Below, piece by piece: positions 17,455-26,281 of a DNA stretch of 27,653 bases (position 1 is the first letter of the stretch; each line of letters starts with the position of its first letter). The stretch is from positions 1 through 27,653 of the forward strand of contig DAIRET010000016.1 in NCBI GenBank assembly GCA_036795455.1, in the 5' to 3' direction. The translations under genes and the position numbers were made by a program. This DNA is from DAIRET01 sp036795455 (GTDB lineage Bacteria > Bacteroidota > Ignavibacteria > Ignavibacteriales > Ignavibacteriaceae). The notes below the pieces were generated by a model that was not told where the DNA came from, did no database searches, and saw only the letters and a program-made list of their open reading frames with translations.

Positions 17455-17597
17455 AAGGGGCTGTCATAAAAAGTTTTATATTCTTTAGTCCTTTTGTGGG
17501 GAAAAGGAAAGCCTCTTTGGACAAATAAAAATTTTATTCACCACCAAATCACAAAAACACTAAACCCTCACTAAAAAAACTTTTTAGACAGCCCCTT
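17455..17597. repeat. MITE-like 143-bp element with terminal inverted repeats
   Basis: The ends are imperfect inverted repeats of about 23-24 bp: AAGGGGCTGTC (17455-17465) matches GACAGCCCCTT (17587-17597), then TAAAAAGTTTT (17467-17477) matches AAAACTTTTTA (17576-17586), with one unpaired A on the left. The GGGGCTGTC... end sequence resembles ends seen on transposase-mobilised elements. The inside encodes nothing and includes an A/C-rich run with an 8-base rhythm (17543-17566: ACCAAATC, ACAAAAAC, ACTAAACC). No clear target-site duplication flanks it. It lies between the FG-GAP protein stop and the kinase start. Alternatively, it is a long hairpin acting as terminator. Confidence 0.6.
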
Positions 17598-17640
17598 TAT
17601 AATGATTAATAATTATTGCGAAAATTTCCGCAATATATTC

Positions 17641-19656
17641 TTACTTCAAAAGCAGCATTTTGCGGGATTGTGAAAAACCAACGCTTTGCAGTTTATAAAT
17701 ATAAATTCCGCTGGACAACTTACCCGCATCAAAAGTTATCTCGTAATTGCCGGGAGCTTTTTGTTCATTTACAAGTGTTGCCACTTCTTTGCCAAGCATA
17801 TCAAATACAATGAGTTTCACGTTTGTAATCTCATGTTTGACGTTTGACGGTATTGAATATTTAATTGTCGTAATCGGGTTAAATGGATTCGGATAGTTTT
17901 GCGATAGAACAAAACTGTTGGGCACGTCTTCAGTATTTTCATTAATACCGGTAACCGGTGCAAATAGATTTTTGTAATAAGTAAAATTACCGTCATATTC
18001 GCCGATAACCATATCAAGCCTGCCGTCGCCGTCAAGATCGGCAAATCCGGGATGAGCATTTTGTTTAACTTTGATTCCGGCAAACAAAGTATCGTTCAGC
18101 TTCCAGGATGGTGTGGATGCATCACCGCCGTTTTGATAGAAAACAAGACTACCGTTGGATCGCCCGATAACAACATCATAATCACCATCGTTATCAATAT
18201 CAACAAAAACCGGACGGTTATAATTCGGGAAAGAAATACCTGACAAAAGGGAGTTGTCCAGGGTAAAAACGTTATTGCTGTCATTTAAATAAAAAGAGAC
18301 ATTTGCGGCTGTTTCAGCTCCGACTAATAAATCAAGGTTGCCGTCCCCATTAATATCGGCGAAAGAAGGGATACTTGACCACCCTATGTCTATTCCGCTG
18401 AAAATAGTATTGTTGTAAGAAAATGTTCCGTTGTTATTCAAATAACAATATAAATCACCGGCTAAAGTACCGGATACTATATCGGGGAAATTATCACCCT
18501 GAAGGTCAACAAAAACCGGCGTGCTGTATGCACCAACGTCATAATTCGGGAAAGGAGCAGTAACTTTTTTAAAATCCGGTTTTAAGTTGGTTCCGTCATT
18601 CCTGAAATATTCAAATGTTCCAAGCTGGTTACCGCTTATCATATCAAAATCGCCGTCTTGATCGAGGTCTGCAAAAGAAACCGAAGCTCCGCCGCTTCCT
18701 TTGATAATTGTAAAATAATCAGCGTTATACTGAAAAGCCGGACCGGTTGCTGTTCCCACGTTTTTATAAAAATACAATAACCCGATATCCGTACCATAAA
18801 CAAGGTCAAGCAAACTATCGCCATCAATGTCGCAGAAAGTAGGATTCTTCCAGTACCTTTGATTTTCAACACCACCAAAAACAGTATAGTTAGCCTGCCA
18901 AGAAGGAACCAGCGGAGTTCCCGCATTTTTATAATAAACAAAAGAAGCAAGGTCTCTTCCAAGTAAAAGATCGTAATCGCCGTCATCGTCAAGGTCTGCA
19001 AATGTCGGGTAAGAATTCAACCCGATATCCGAAATGCTTGCAGTTAATGTGTTATCTCTTTGAAAAGCCGGTGATGTTGGAGTTCCGACATTTCTAAAAC
19101 CGATTGTAATCCCGGCTGTAGGTCCACCGAGTAAAGATTCTCCAATACCAACAAGAAGGTCAAGGTCGCCATCATCATCAAGATCGGCAAACGCAGGTTT
19201 CGGGTCAGTACCGATTTCGGAGTTGACGCCTGTAAAAAGAGTATCAATTTTTTGCCAAACCGGAGTGGTGGAATCGCCTATATTTTCATAATAGATTAAC
19301 CCGTTATAACCGCCAATAACAAGGTCGAAATCGCCATCATTGTCAAGGTCAATCAAAGCAGGATAATCTGAATTTGTGAATTGGTATCCGCCTGCATAAA
19401 TTGAGGAGAGGATGCTTGTATCTTTACTGAAAAGGGGAGTGTCGAAAGTCCCTATGTTTTCAAAAAATTCAACCCGGTCGCTGATATTTCCAAGGAAAAG
19501 ATCAAAGTCGCCGTCTGAATCAATATCGGTAAATGCGGGTGCGGAGAAACTTTGAGCTGTAACTCCCATCGGTGCAAAAACGGAATCAACCCTTAGCCAA
19601 TTCTGTGCTGATACCGGTAGTGAAAAGAGGATTAAAGTCAATATTATTTTTTTCAT
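17641..19656 (-). CDS. Secreted FG-GAP/VCBS repeat protein with T9SS type A sorting domain
   Basis: A 671-residue exported protein: signal peptide MKKIILTLILFSLPVSA, then ten FG-GAP/VCBS-type repeats, each about 50-60 residues with a calcium-binding loop of the form DxDxDGDxDLxxG (for example DIDSDGDFDLFLG, DLDDDGDYDLLLG, DINGDGNLDLLVG). One repeat (VFVDLQGDNFPDIVSG) and one (CDIDGDSLLDLVYG) have weaker loops. They should fold as integrin-like beta-propellers stabilised by calcium. The last 91 residues are a T9SS sorting domain: SQNYPNPFNP, FDMLGKEVATLVN, SSGIYIYKLQ and KMLLLK, so the protein is exported across the outer membrane by the type IX system and probably surface-attached. The sorting domain contains a 5-residue insertion encoded by a heptamer array (17814-17848). 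Its role is probably binding or adhesion; no enzyme site is seen. Likely monocistronic. Confidence 0.93.
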   Translation of the reverse strand: MKKIILTLILFSLPVSAQNWLRVDSVFAPMGVTAQSFSAPAFTDIDSDGDFDLFLGNISDRVEFFENIGTFDTPLFSKDTSILSSIYAGGYQFTNSDYPALIDLDNDGDFDLVIGGYNGLIYYENIGDSTTPVWQKIDTLFTGVNSEIGTDPKPAFADLDDDGDLDLLVGIGESLLGGPTAGITIGFRNVGTPTSPAFQRDNTLTASISDIGLNSYPTFADLDDDGDYDLLLGRDLASFVYYKNAGTPLVPSWQANYTVFGGVENQRYWKNPTFCDIDGDSLLDLVYGTDIGLLYFYKNVGTATGPAFQYNADYFTIIKGSGGASVSFADLDQDGDFDMISGNQLGTFEYFRNDGTNLKPDFKKVTAPFPNYDVGAYSTPVFVDLQGDNFPDIVSGTLAGDLYCYLNNNGTFSYNNTIFSGIDIGWSSIPSFADINGDGNLDLLVGAETAANVSFYLNDSNNVFTLDNSLLSGISFPNYNRPVFVDIDNDGDYDVVIGRSNGSLVFYQNGGDASTPSWKLNDTLFAGIKVKQNAHPGFADLDGDGRLDMVIGEYDGNFTYYKNLFAPVTGINENTEDVPNSFVLSQNYPNPFNPITTIKYSIPSNVKHEITNVKLIVFDMLGKEVATLVNEQKAPGNYEITFDAGKLSSGIYIYKLQSVGFSQSRKMLLLK
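17814..17848 (-). repeat. Heptamer array inside the T9SS domain coding sequence
   Basis: Read on the minus strand, five consecutive 7-base units: GTCAAAC, GTCAAAC, ATGAGAT, TACAAAC, GTGAAAC. Three fit GTSAAAC exactly and one more partly. They encode SNVKHEITNVKL, which is about five residues longer than the matching loop of the other T9SS domain in the window. The same unit type occurs at 27624-27644. Confidence 0.6.
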
Positions 19657-19725
19657 TTTGTATTCTCAATTGTTTAATGATTATAGAATAGGGAAACGGT
19701 TTATATGGAAGATAATAAAGAATGA

Positions 19726-19974
19726 TTATTCTGTTAAATCTTTCCCGATAAACTTCATTACAAAAATTGCCGGATGTTTTTCAAACACTTCTTTCATCCC
19801 GGTTTTGAGTAAAGAAAAAACTTCATCATAGTCTCCGAAAATTTGTGTGCTCATTAAATTCGTTTCAATTTTAAGGTTGCTGTTTTTACGGTTTATTTCT
19901 TCGATAAAGTTTTTGATAATCTCTTTGTAGTTTTCATTAAGCGGGTATAAGCTTATCTCTACAGATGCTTTCAT
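19726..19974 (-). CDS. YkoF/MTH1187-type thiamine-binding protein
   Basis: An 82-residue protein matching the MTH1187/YkoF family (Ykof-like thiamine-binding fold): VEISLYPLNENYKEIIKNFI at the start, TNLMSTQIFGDYDEVFSLL in the middle and HPAIFVMKFIGKDL at the end. Family members are ferredoxin-like small proteins that bind thiamine or its hydroxymethyl-pyrimidine part; MTH1187-type members also occur as stand-alone proteins of this size. It has no signal peptide and should be cytoplasmic. A strong AAGGAG precedes the ATG. It lies alone between the FG-GAP gene (70 nt downstream) and the divergent PAP2 gene. I see no thiamine biosynthesis or transport gene nearby and no recognisable TPP riboswitch in the short upstream region. 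Confidence 0.87.
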   Translation of the reverse strand: MKASVEISLYPLNENYKEIIKNFIEEINRKNSNLKIETNLMSTQIFGDYDEVFSLLKTGMKEVFEKHPAIFVMKFIGKDLTE

Positions 19975-20065
19975 TTTAGTTTCTCCTTAAATTTATCACC
20001 CGAAAATTAATAAATTATAGCGAGAGTTTTTAGTTTTTTTAGAGCATTGAGCAAACCGGGACAAA

Positions 20066-20707
20066 ATGAATACAGAATACAACGGCAACAAAAGTTGGAA
20101 AGAAATATTAAAGGGCGCAGGATTTATAAAACAGTTCTTAATCCCGGTAATAATTTTGCTTCTTTTAGTCTATTTCTATTCGCGGTTTTTGATTTTTATT
20201 GAAGCAAGAGAAGGGTTTCGGTTTACAGACCCGTTATTATCATTTTTTTCACCCTTTGATTTAACATGGATAATATTTATACTCCTTTATTCGTCTTTGG
20301 TGTGGGGAATTTTTTTCTTGATAAAAACACCCGCTAAGTTGATAGAGGCGTTACGTGTTTATACAATAATGATAGCGTTTAGAATTTTAGCGATGTACCT
20401 GCTGCCTCTTGAACCGCCGGTAACAATGATTCCGCTTCAGGACCCATTTATTGAGTTTTTCGGAACGGGGCAACTGCTAACAAAAGATTTGTTTTTCTCG
20501 GGACATACGGCAACAATGTTTATTCTCTTTTTAACTGCAAAAGCTAAAAGAGAAAGGATACTTTTCCTTATTGTTACAATTGTTATTGCCGCACTTGTAG
20601 TAATCCAACATGTACATTATACAATAGATGTAATTGCTGCATTCTTTTTTACTTATTGCAGCTATTCAATTGTAAAAAAGCTGGAGTTCTACTCAAGAAA
20701 GGTGTAG
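20066..20707 (+). CDS. Sphingomyelin-synthase-like PAP2-family membrane protein
   Basis: A 213-residue protein with about five to six membrane helices and the catalytic triad of the PAP2_C/sphingomyelin synthase-like family: His147 in FFSGHTATMF, His184 and Asp188 in HVHYTIDVIAAFF. The preceding LPLEPPVTMIPLQDP segment is also typical. In eukaryotic relatives this triad moves a phospho-headgroup between lipids; bacterial members are mostly uncharacterised and may be lipid phosphatases or phosphotransferases of the inner membrane. The ATG at 20066 follows only a weak GGGAC. It is divergent from the thiamine-binding gene and convergent with the glycosyl hydrolase gene. A 10-bp inverted repeat overlaps its stop codon. 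Confidence 0.87.
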   Translation: MNTEYNGNKSWKEILKGAGFIKQFLIPVIILLLLVYFYSRFLIFIEAREGFRFTDPLLSFFSPFDLTWIIFILLYSSLVWGIFFLIKTPAKLIEALRVYTIMIAFRILAMYLLPLEPPVTMIPLQDPFIEFFGTGQLLTKDLFFSGHTATMFILFLTAKAKRERILFLIVTIVIAALVVIQHVHYTIDVIAAFFFTYCSYSIVKKLEFYSRKV

Positions 20708-20735
20708 AGATACACTCATAAAAAATGTATCTCTA
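20705..20735. terminator. Possible bidirectional terminator between convergent genes
   Basis: TAGAGATACA (20705-20714) and TGTATCTCTA (20726-20735) form a perfect 10-bp stem with an A-rich 11-base loop. It begins at the PAP2 stop codon and lies 11 nt from the stop of the convergent gene. There is no long T run on either strand, so termination strength is uncertain. Confidence 0.5.
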
Positions 20736-20745
20736 TGCAAAATGG

Positions 20746-22236
20746 TTAAAATACCGAAACTATAGTTTTCTTACTTTCATTTCCGCATCTATCAACCGAA
20801 GAGACTGCAACCGCAGTTATTCTTTTCCCTTCAAGCGGGACAGAATAACCGGTTGTGTTTGCCGGAAGAATATGATTGCTCCACGCACTGTCGCTGCAAA
20901 TACTTAATATGAATAGAAACGGTTTTTCTTTTTCCGCGGCGCTCCATGATAAATTTAACAACCCGTCTTCTTTTTTAACTTCAACGGCTGGAGATTCCGG
21001 CGGTTCGTTATCAAGCCACGGGTAAGCGGGAATTATTGCCGGTGTTCTAAATGGTCCCGCAGTCAATGCTTTACTGACAGCACTATCAGCAGGCATAAGA
21101 GACCTCATGCTGAATGACATTGTCCCGGGTGATTCCGGCAGCATTCCTCTTGCAACCATAACCTGGTTTACTATTTCAAGTGCCATTTCTTTCTTTTCTA
21201 TTTCCGGTCTAATAAACAATCCGATCCATAAATTTTTCCCGGTTCTGTTTTCCGATTTCCACCAGTTAAGAAGTACCGGGTAGCTTAGTTCTATCCGTGA
21301 AATATTCCAGTACAATTGAGGCACGTAGTAATCGAACCAGCCTTCATTCAACCAAAGTTTTGCATCTGCATAAAGACCATCATACTGATCAAATGTAACC
21401 TGGATTTCCGGTGGAACTCCCACTTTATAAATACCGTATGGACTTATTCCAAATTTAACATGCGGTTTTTCTTTTTTCATTTCTTCGTATACTCTTTTAA
21501 CAAATTGATTGATTGCATCGCGCCTCCAATCGTTTTGTGATAATTTGCCACCGCTTTTTACATAGCCGGCATAAGTGTCGTCATCCGGGAAATCATTGCC
21601 GTTGTTATAGTCTCTATAGGGATAAAAATAATCGTCAAAGTGAATTGCATCGACATCGTAACGATTTATTATATCCAATATTACCGTCATTGTATGGTCC
21701 TGTGATTCTTTCAAAGCAGGGTTCATCCAGTAATAGCCTGCATCGCCGAGCTTTTTTACAAGGTCAGGTCTCTGCTTTACAATCGACTTCGGCGAGATTT
21801 CACTTCTCATTGCAGAATGGTTTGCCCTGTAGGGATTAAGCCATGCGTGAAGTTCTATCCCGCGTGAATGACACTCGTTTATCCAAAATTCAAGCGGGTC
21901 ATAAAACGGTTCCGGTGCTTTTCCCTGCTCGCCGGTAAGATAATACGACCAGGGTTCAAGATCGGATTGATAAATTGCATCGCATTGCGGACGTACTTGT
22001 AAAACAACAGCATTCATATTCAACTCCGCAACACGTTGAATAATAGCAAGTGCTTCCTGTTTTTGAACTTCAACACTTAAACCAGGTTGTGAAGGCCAAT
22101 CGATATTTGCAACAGTTGCAACCCAAACACCCCGCATTTCCCTTGGTACCGGTGGAATATCATCCGATGGAATTACGGGGGAATTCAAAAAGAAAACTAA
22201 AAGCAGTAAAGGAAGGAATATTTTTCGAGCTAACAT
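20746..22236 (-). CDS. Exported GHL10 (DUF187) family glycosyl hydrolase
   Basis: A 496-residue exported protein: hydrophobic signal MLARKIFLPLLLLVFFLNS, then a GHL10/DUF187 (PF02638) barrel recognisable from MRGVWVATVANIDWPS (34-49), NAVVLQVRPQCDAIYQS (75-91), HAWLNPYRAN (130-139), YDVDAIHFDDYFYPY (193-207) and KFGISPYGIY (261-270). About residues 410-496 form a fibronectin-III-like end domain. The E. coli relative DigH cleaves denuded peptidoglycan glycan strands, so a role in cell-wall turnover is the best guess; other polysaccharides are possible. The Asp pair in HFDDYF and the acidic residues near the barrel ends are candidate catalytic residues. AGGAG lies five bases before the ATG. It is read alone, between terminator hairpins at both ends. 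Confidence 0.9.
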   Translation of the reverse strand: MLARKIFLPLLLLVFFLNSPVIPSDDIPPVPREMRGVWVATVANIDWPSQPGLSVEVQKQEALAIIQRVAELNMNAVVLQVRPQCDAIYQSDLEPWSYYLTGEQGKAPEPFYDPLEFWINECHSRGIELHAWLNPYRANHSAMRSEISPKSIVKQRPDLVKKLGDAGYYWMNPALKESQDHTMTVILDIINRYDVDAIHFDDYFYPYRDYNNGNDFPDDDTYAGYVKSGGKLSQNDWRRDAINQFVKRVYEEMKKEKPHVKFGISPYGIYKVGVPPEIQVTFDQYDGLYADAKLWLNEGWFDYYVPQLYWNISRIELSYPVLLNWWKSENRTGKNLWIGLFIRPEIEKKEMALEIVNQVMVARGMLPESPGTMSFSMRSLMPADSAVSKALTAGPFRTPAIIPAYPWLDNEPPESPAVEVKKEDGLLNLSWSAAEKEKPFLFILSICSDSAWSNHILPANTTGYSVPLEGKRITAVAVSSVDRCGNESKKTIVSVF

Positions 22237-22331
22237 TATTACTCCTAAAGATAGTTAAAAATTGTTCAGCTTAAGACCTAAAGATTTATTTCAAATCCGG
22301 TAGTAAAAATAAGAATGGTTTTAATAAATAA

Positions 22332-22365
22332 AAAAGCGGTTAAGAAATTTCACCCAACCGCTTTT
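22332..22365 (-). terminator. Rho-independent terminator of the 1299-residue T9SS protein gene
   Basis: A 10-bp stem, AAAAGCGGTT (22332-22341) and AACCGCTTTT (22356-22365), with a 14-base loop. On the minus strand it is followed by TTATTTATTAAAA, giving a U-rich end. It begins 16 nt after the stop of the 1299-residue gene. Confidence 0.82.
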
Positions 22366-22381
22366 AAAAAGTATTATTTTT

Positions 22382-25300
22382 TTACTTCAGCAGCATCATT
22401 TTGCGGGTTTCTACAAAATCTCCACTTTGAAGTTTGTAGATGTACATTCCGCTTGCGAATCTGCTTCCGTCAAATTCTACAGTGTATTTTCCCTGTGCTT
22501 TATCACTGTTTACAAGAGTTGCAATCTCTTTACCGAGTATATCGTAAACCTTTAACGATACAAACCCGTCTTTCGGTATTTGATAATTAATCGTTGTTAC
22601 CGGGTTAAAAGGGTTCGGGTAATTTTGAGATAGTGCGTAATCGGTTACTGCAGCTATACCATTAAAGCCAACTTTTTTAGTATGTCTTTTTGCTATTAAG
22701 CTTGCGTCTGCACCAACTATGGTTAATGAACGAGAAACATTTCCATTGTTGTTTGTTGCTAACCTTAAGTAAACTTCACGATTTCCTATTCCTTCGGTAT
22801 TTACTTCGTAAGATAGATTATCGTATTGGTAAATGTTTTGTGAGTTGTATGTAACTTCATCGAATTTACCGAGTAATGCTCCGGTAGCTGCATCAATTAA
22901 CTCTACTGCAAAACTTATACTATTCCCGTTTTGCAAATAATTGTCTACCGCTGCCGAATCGGTTATTCCGTATTGAACACTGTACAGAAACTCGCTTGAA
23001 TTATCCAGAGTAAAAGTTTCTGTTTGCATATAGCGGTTCAGAACGCTATCGCTTGAAAATACAGTTGAAGCCGGGACATCTACAAAGTCTACTTCACTTC
23101 CGTTTACGATAACGTCACCTATCATAAAGTAAAACTGTGCGGAGCCGTTATAAACTACTCCTTCCCGACCAATACCGGAAAGAACCAACTCTTCCTTCTC
23201 CATCTGACTTGGAACAACATTAGATATCTGGAAATAGTAAGGGAGTCCACTGGAATTGTTTAATGAAACAGCATACATCTGGCTGCCGGTTGCTCCATTC
23301 ACCACCTGGATGTCTGTTCCTGTTAAACCGGAGAGAGTTTTTATGTTAATACTGTTCAAAGTATTGTCAACGCTTTTACCGTTAGGGGCGCCTTGATATG
23401 GTTCACTCCATGCCATATAGTATTTCAAGTTATCTGTTGAACGATTAATTGTGGGTTTTCCAACATTTGAACCGAATCCCCAAAAATAACTTACCGAAGG
23501 GTCTGTAAACAAAACTTTGCTTTCGGTTGTTGTACTCTGAATTTTATCTAAAATTTCTTTTTCTTCTTCATGTATAACAGTACGTTCACCCCGCCAGGTA
23601 ACTCTCGGTATGTTATCATTCATTACAGTGGTTGATGGATTATGATTTTTTGTATAACCGCTACCGTTTGATAACACCTGTTCTGTACCCAATGTTAATT
23701 GTTGTCCGTTATAGGTTATCTCTCTATACCGTATTGTTGAAGCTGAAGTACTCACATTATTTTGCCAAACAAGATGAAATTTTATTGGATAATATATCTG
23801 TTCGTCTTTACAGGCTATAGTGGGATTGACCGAACTAGCAGAGGTTGAGCCGATGAATCCGTTCGTTAAGAATTCAATAATACCGTACGGGTTATCAGGA
23901 TTTGTAGTAATTCGACCAAGACGATAATACAAACCTCCTTCGGGAGATAAACCACCGTAAAACTCTTCGTGCCAGATTATTAAAAAATCTGTTAATCCAG
24001 CACGGCTGTTGCCGATAACTACTGTTGCTTCATCCGAAAATTCTTTATCGAGTCGTTCGGCAACAATTTTTTCATCCTTAATATCATCTGCATAAAGATT
24101 ATAGTATGAAGCCACAATGTTAAATGATCCACCAAAATTGAGTTTTTGATAAACAATAACAAATTTGTGTTCCCCTACTTGTGATATCGATGGATGCTTA
24201 GCCGTTGCCGTTGAAATTGGTTTTCCACCATTTCCCAAAACCCATGTGCCCCCGTTATTAGTGCTTTTTTCAATCCAGATTTTACCCATACTTTCATATA
24301 CAAGTAATAGGTGATTATTTTCCAATGCCTTCACACATTTTCTCTGACCGTTGTATGTAAGCGCTGCACTTTGATTTGTATTATTTATATATTTATAAAT
24401 AGCCTGAACATTTGTGGTACTTGAAAAAGTCCTATTCAATTCGTTACCTCCATCACTCCATCCTGCAAACACGTAATTTCCGATTGTTGAAGGAGTAGAA
24501 ACTGAGGCGGGGTTGGCTCCGAAACCAAAAACTGATGGTTGAACTTGATCGGTGTCAAACTCAAAAACACGTGAAACCTTTACATAAAATGGTTCTAGAT
24601 AGTTTCCGGTTCCGTCAGCAACAAGATCGGGCTCATAAGTTAATACCATCAGCACTGGTTGTGCGGTTGGGTCGTCCGTTCTGTGTAGTATAGCTTTAAT
24701 TTTAATTGTTATATCCGGGGTGTAATTTCCTATCGGACCTTGAACTCTTTGATATTTAAATGCATCGTAAGGAACCATTTTTGAGCTAAAAATAAACCTA
24801 CCTTCCAAACTGGATTCTAGGGCAAGTTTTGGATTTGTGCCAGTAGTCCAAGTAGCGAGTAGATTCAAATCCGGATCAGATGTTGGATTTTGAAGATTTA
24901 CATTTTTGCTAGGATCCATAACTATACAAGCCATGATACTATCTATAGTTAACCCGCTAGCCGGATTAACAGCAATGTTTAAATTATCCTGCATCTGACA
25001 ATCTATATATTGTCTTGATAGATTATTTCCATATGATTGGTAATATGTTTTATATTTTACAACTGGCGTACTGGTTAAATTTAATACCCCAACATTTGAA
25101 TTATAGACCAAGGGTGTGTTGCTACCGAAAACTGCTACATTAGGATTTAACTTTGAGGAAGGAACCTGGATTCTCCTGGGATTTGGTAATTTAAGAGTTG
25201 TTGTTATTGAGCCGTTTAAAGCTAAATTCATACCTGTAAATGAGGGTTGAATGGTTTGATCATTCTTTTCCCCACCTCCAACTAAAAAATCCACCAATCC

Positions 25301-26281
25301 TACTGCTGCTCCTATAAAAGGGATTCCTTTAAATAACCAATTGTTTTCAATATTATTTAAAAAGAGTTTTAGATTATTATTTACAACAGAAATGGGGCTA
25401 GGGTTATCCAAAATTGGCAGTTTTTTGTTAAAATCAATAATTGTCTGTTGCCATTTATCCCAGCTAGAAGCTGTTCCAAAGACACTCGTGGTAAACTGAT
25501 TAAAATTTATTGTGGTGTTTACTTCTGGCGATGCAGTAGTTAAAGTAACTGCACCATTATTTGTTCCGGTCATAAAATCCCGAACCGCTTTTTGTTCACC
25601 ATTTATCCCCGTCCCCGTTCCTGCTACCTTTATAGCGCTTTCAATAGTTCCAATAACTTGAAAGTCAAGCCACGCTCCATTTTCAGTTGCAATAAAAGTT
25701 GGATCATAGGCCATAGGATAATCAGCCCACGCCCAGTTATCATTCATATTCTGTGAAAGTGCCAAGCCTGCATTGTTTTGAACATTAGACAGTTTATCCG
25801 TTGCGTAAGCTCGTGGTTTTAAATGGGTTAATGTTGCCGTTTTGAATGTGTTATCCTGGTGAAATTTGATCTCCAACGCCCCAGAAGTTAAATCTTGATT
25901 TGATTTAACTATTATAAATAATCTTAAGATCCCTTTAAATTTGTTATATAGAATAAAATATGGAGCACCATCAAAATATTGTGCCCATACTGCCCGGTTT
26001 GGTGTACCAAAATCTCTAGAAATTAGCACCCACCCATCTTCTCTTTTCATATCCTGTAATCCGATCCATGCATTACCCTGTCCCCATGGAGCTGTTATAG
26101 GGACATCGGTAAGTACTCCATTAGAATTAACAATATACATTCTGTACTGTGATGACGGGTAGGGAGCTCCCGGATAATCCCCGTTTACCCAATCCCAATT
26201 GGGATCAGTGTTCGGGTCTGTCTGTGCGAATATGCAAATACTAAATAAAATTGCAAATAATGAATTATAAAGTTTTAACAT
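22382..26281 (-). CDS. Large T9SS-sorted surface protein with InlB-like and Asp-box propeller regions
   Basis: The product has 1299 residues from ATG 26281, which follows AGGAG by 6 nt and directly opens a signal peptide (MLKLYNSLFAILFSICIFAQ); an in-frame ATG at 26332 would only add an unlikely extension. Residues 20-580 are a secreted region I cannot assign, containing a Gly-rich hydrophobic segment (GIPFIGAAVGLVDFLVGGGE, about 319-338). About 583-631 (NYVFAGWSDGG...TTNVQAIYKY) resembles a divergent InlB B-repeat. From about 640 to 985 an Asp-box (STNNGGTW) and repeated ISQVGEHKFVIVYQ-like strands suggest a sialidase-like propeller. The last 86 residues (from 1214) are a type A T9SS sorting domain: SQNYPNPFNP, VYDILGKEIATLVN, SGMYIYKLQ, KMMLLK. 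It is thus secreted across the outer membrane. No catalytic signature is visible; binding or cargo display is more likely. Confidence 0.92.
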   Translation of the reverse strand: MLKLYNSLFAILFSICIFAQTDPNTDPNWDWVNGDYPGAPYPSSQYRMYIVNSNGVLTDVPITAPWGQGNAWIGLQDMKREDGWVLISRDFGTPNRAVWAQYFDGAPYFILYNKFKGILRLFIIVKSNQDLTSGALEIKFHQDNTFKTATLTHLKPRAYATDKLSNVQNNAGLALSQNMNDNWAWADYPMAYDPTFIATENGAWLDFQVIGTIESAIKVAGTGTGINGEQKAVRDFMTGTNNGAVTLTTASPEVNTTINFNQFTTSVFGTASSWDKWQQTIIDFNKKLPILDNPSPISVVNNNLKLFLNNIENNWLFKGIPFIGAAVGLVDFLVGGGEKNDQTIQPSFTGMNLALNGSITTTLKLPNPRRIQVPSSKLNPNVAVFGSNTPLVYNSNVGVLNLTSTPVVKYKTYYQSYGNNLSRQYIDCQMQDNLNIAVNPASGLTIDSIMACIVMDPSKNVNLQNPTSDPDLNLLATWTTGTNPKLALESSLEGRFIFSSKMVPYDAFKYQRVQGPIGNYTPDITIKIKAILHRTDDPTAQPVLMVLTYEPDLVADGTGNYLEPFYVKVSRVFEFDTDQVQPSVFGFGANPASVSTPSTIGNYVFAGWSDGGNELNRTFSSTTNVQAIYKYINNTNQSAALTYNGQRKCVKALENNHLLLVYESMGKIWIEKSTNNGGTWVLGNGGKPISTATAKHPSISQVGEHKFVIVYQKLNFGGSFNIVASYYNLYADDIKDEKIVAERLDKEFSDEATVVIGNSRAGLTDFLIIWHEEFYGGLSPEGGLYYRLGRITTNPDNPYGIIEFLTNGFIGSTSASSVNPTIACKDEQIYYPIKFHLVWQNNVSTSASTIRYREITYNGQQLTLGTEQVLSNGSGYTKNHNPSTTVMNDNIPRVTWRGERTVIHEEEKEILDKIQSTTTESKVLFTDPSVSYFWGFGSNVGKPTINRSTDNLKYYMAWSEPYQGAPNGKSVDNTLNSINIKTLSGLTGTDIQVVNGATGSQMYAVSLNNSSGLPYYFQISNVVPSQMEKEELVLSGIGREGVVYNGSAQFYFMIGDVIVNGSEVDFVDVPASTVFSSDSVLNRYMQTETFTLDNSSEFLYSVQYGITDSAAVDNYLQNGNSISFAVELIDAATGALLGKFDEVTYNSQNIYQYDNLSYEVNTEGIGNREVYLRLATNNNGNVSRSLTIVGADASLIAKRHTKKVGFNGIAAVTDYALSQNYPNPFNPVTTINYQIPKDGFVSLKVYDILGKEIATLVNSDKAQGKYTVEFDGSRFASGMYIYKLQSGDFVETRKMMLLK

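Noticed and set aside
17543..17574. CRISPR-like repeats
   Set aside because: Units are 8 bases, degenerate and without spacers.
17466..17580. Transposase remnant inside the inverted-repeat element
   Set aside because: No frame longer than a few dozen codons and no transposase-like sequence is present between the arms.
19975..20065. TPP riboswitch upstream of the thiamine-binding protein gene
   Set aside because: The region is only 91 bases and lacks the conserved CUGAGA and ACCUGA-type elements.
22050..22274. Plus-strand frame of 74 codons crossing the GHL10 gene start
   Set aside because: It is antisense to a well-supported gene and has no ribosome binding site or recognisable sequence.
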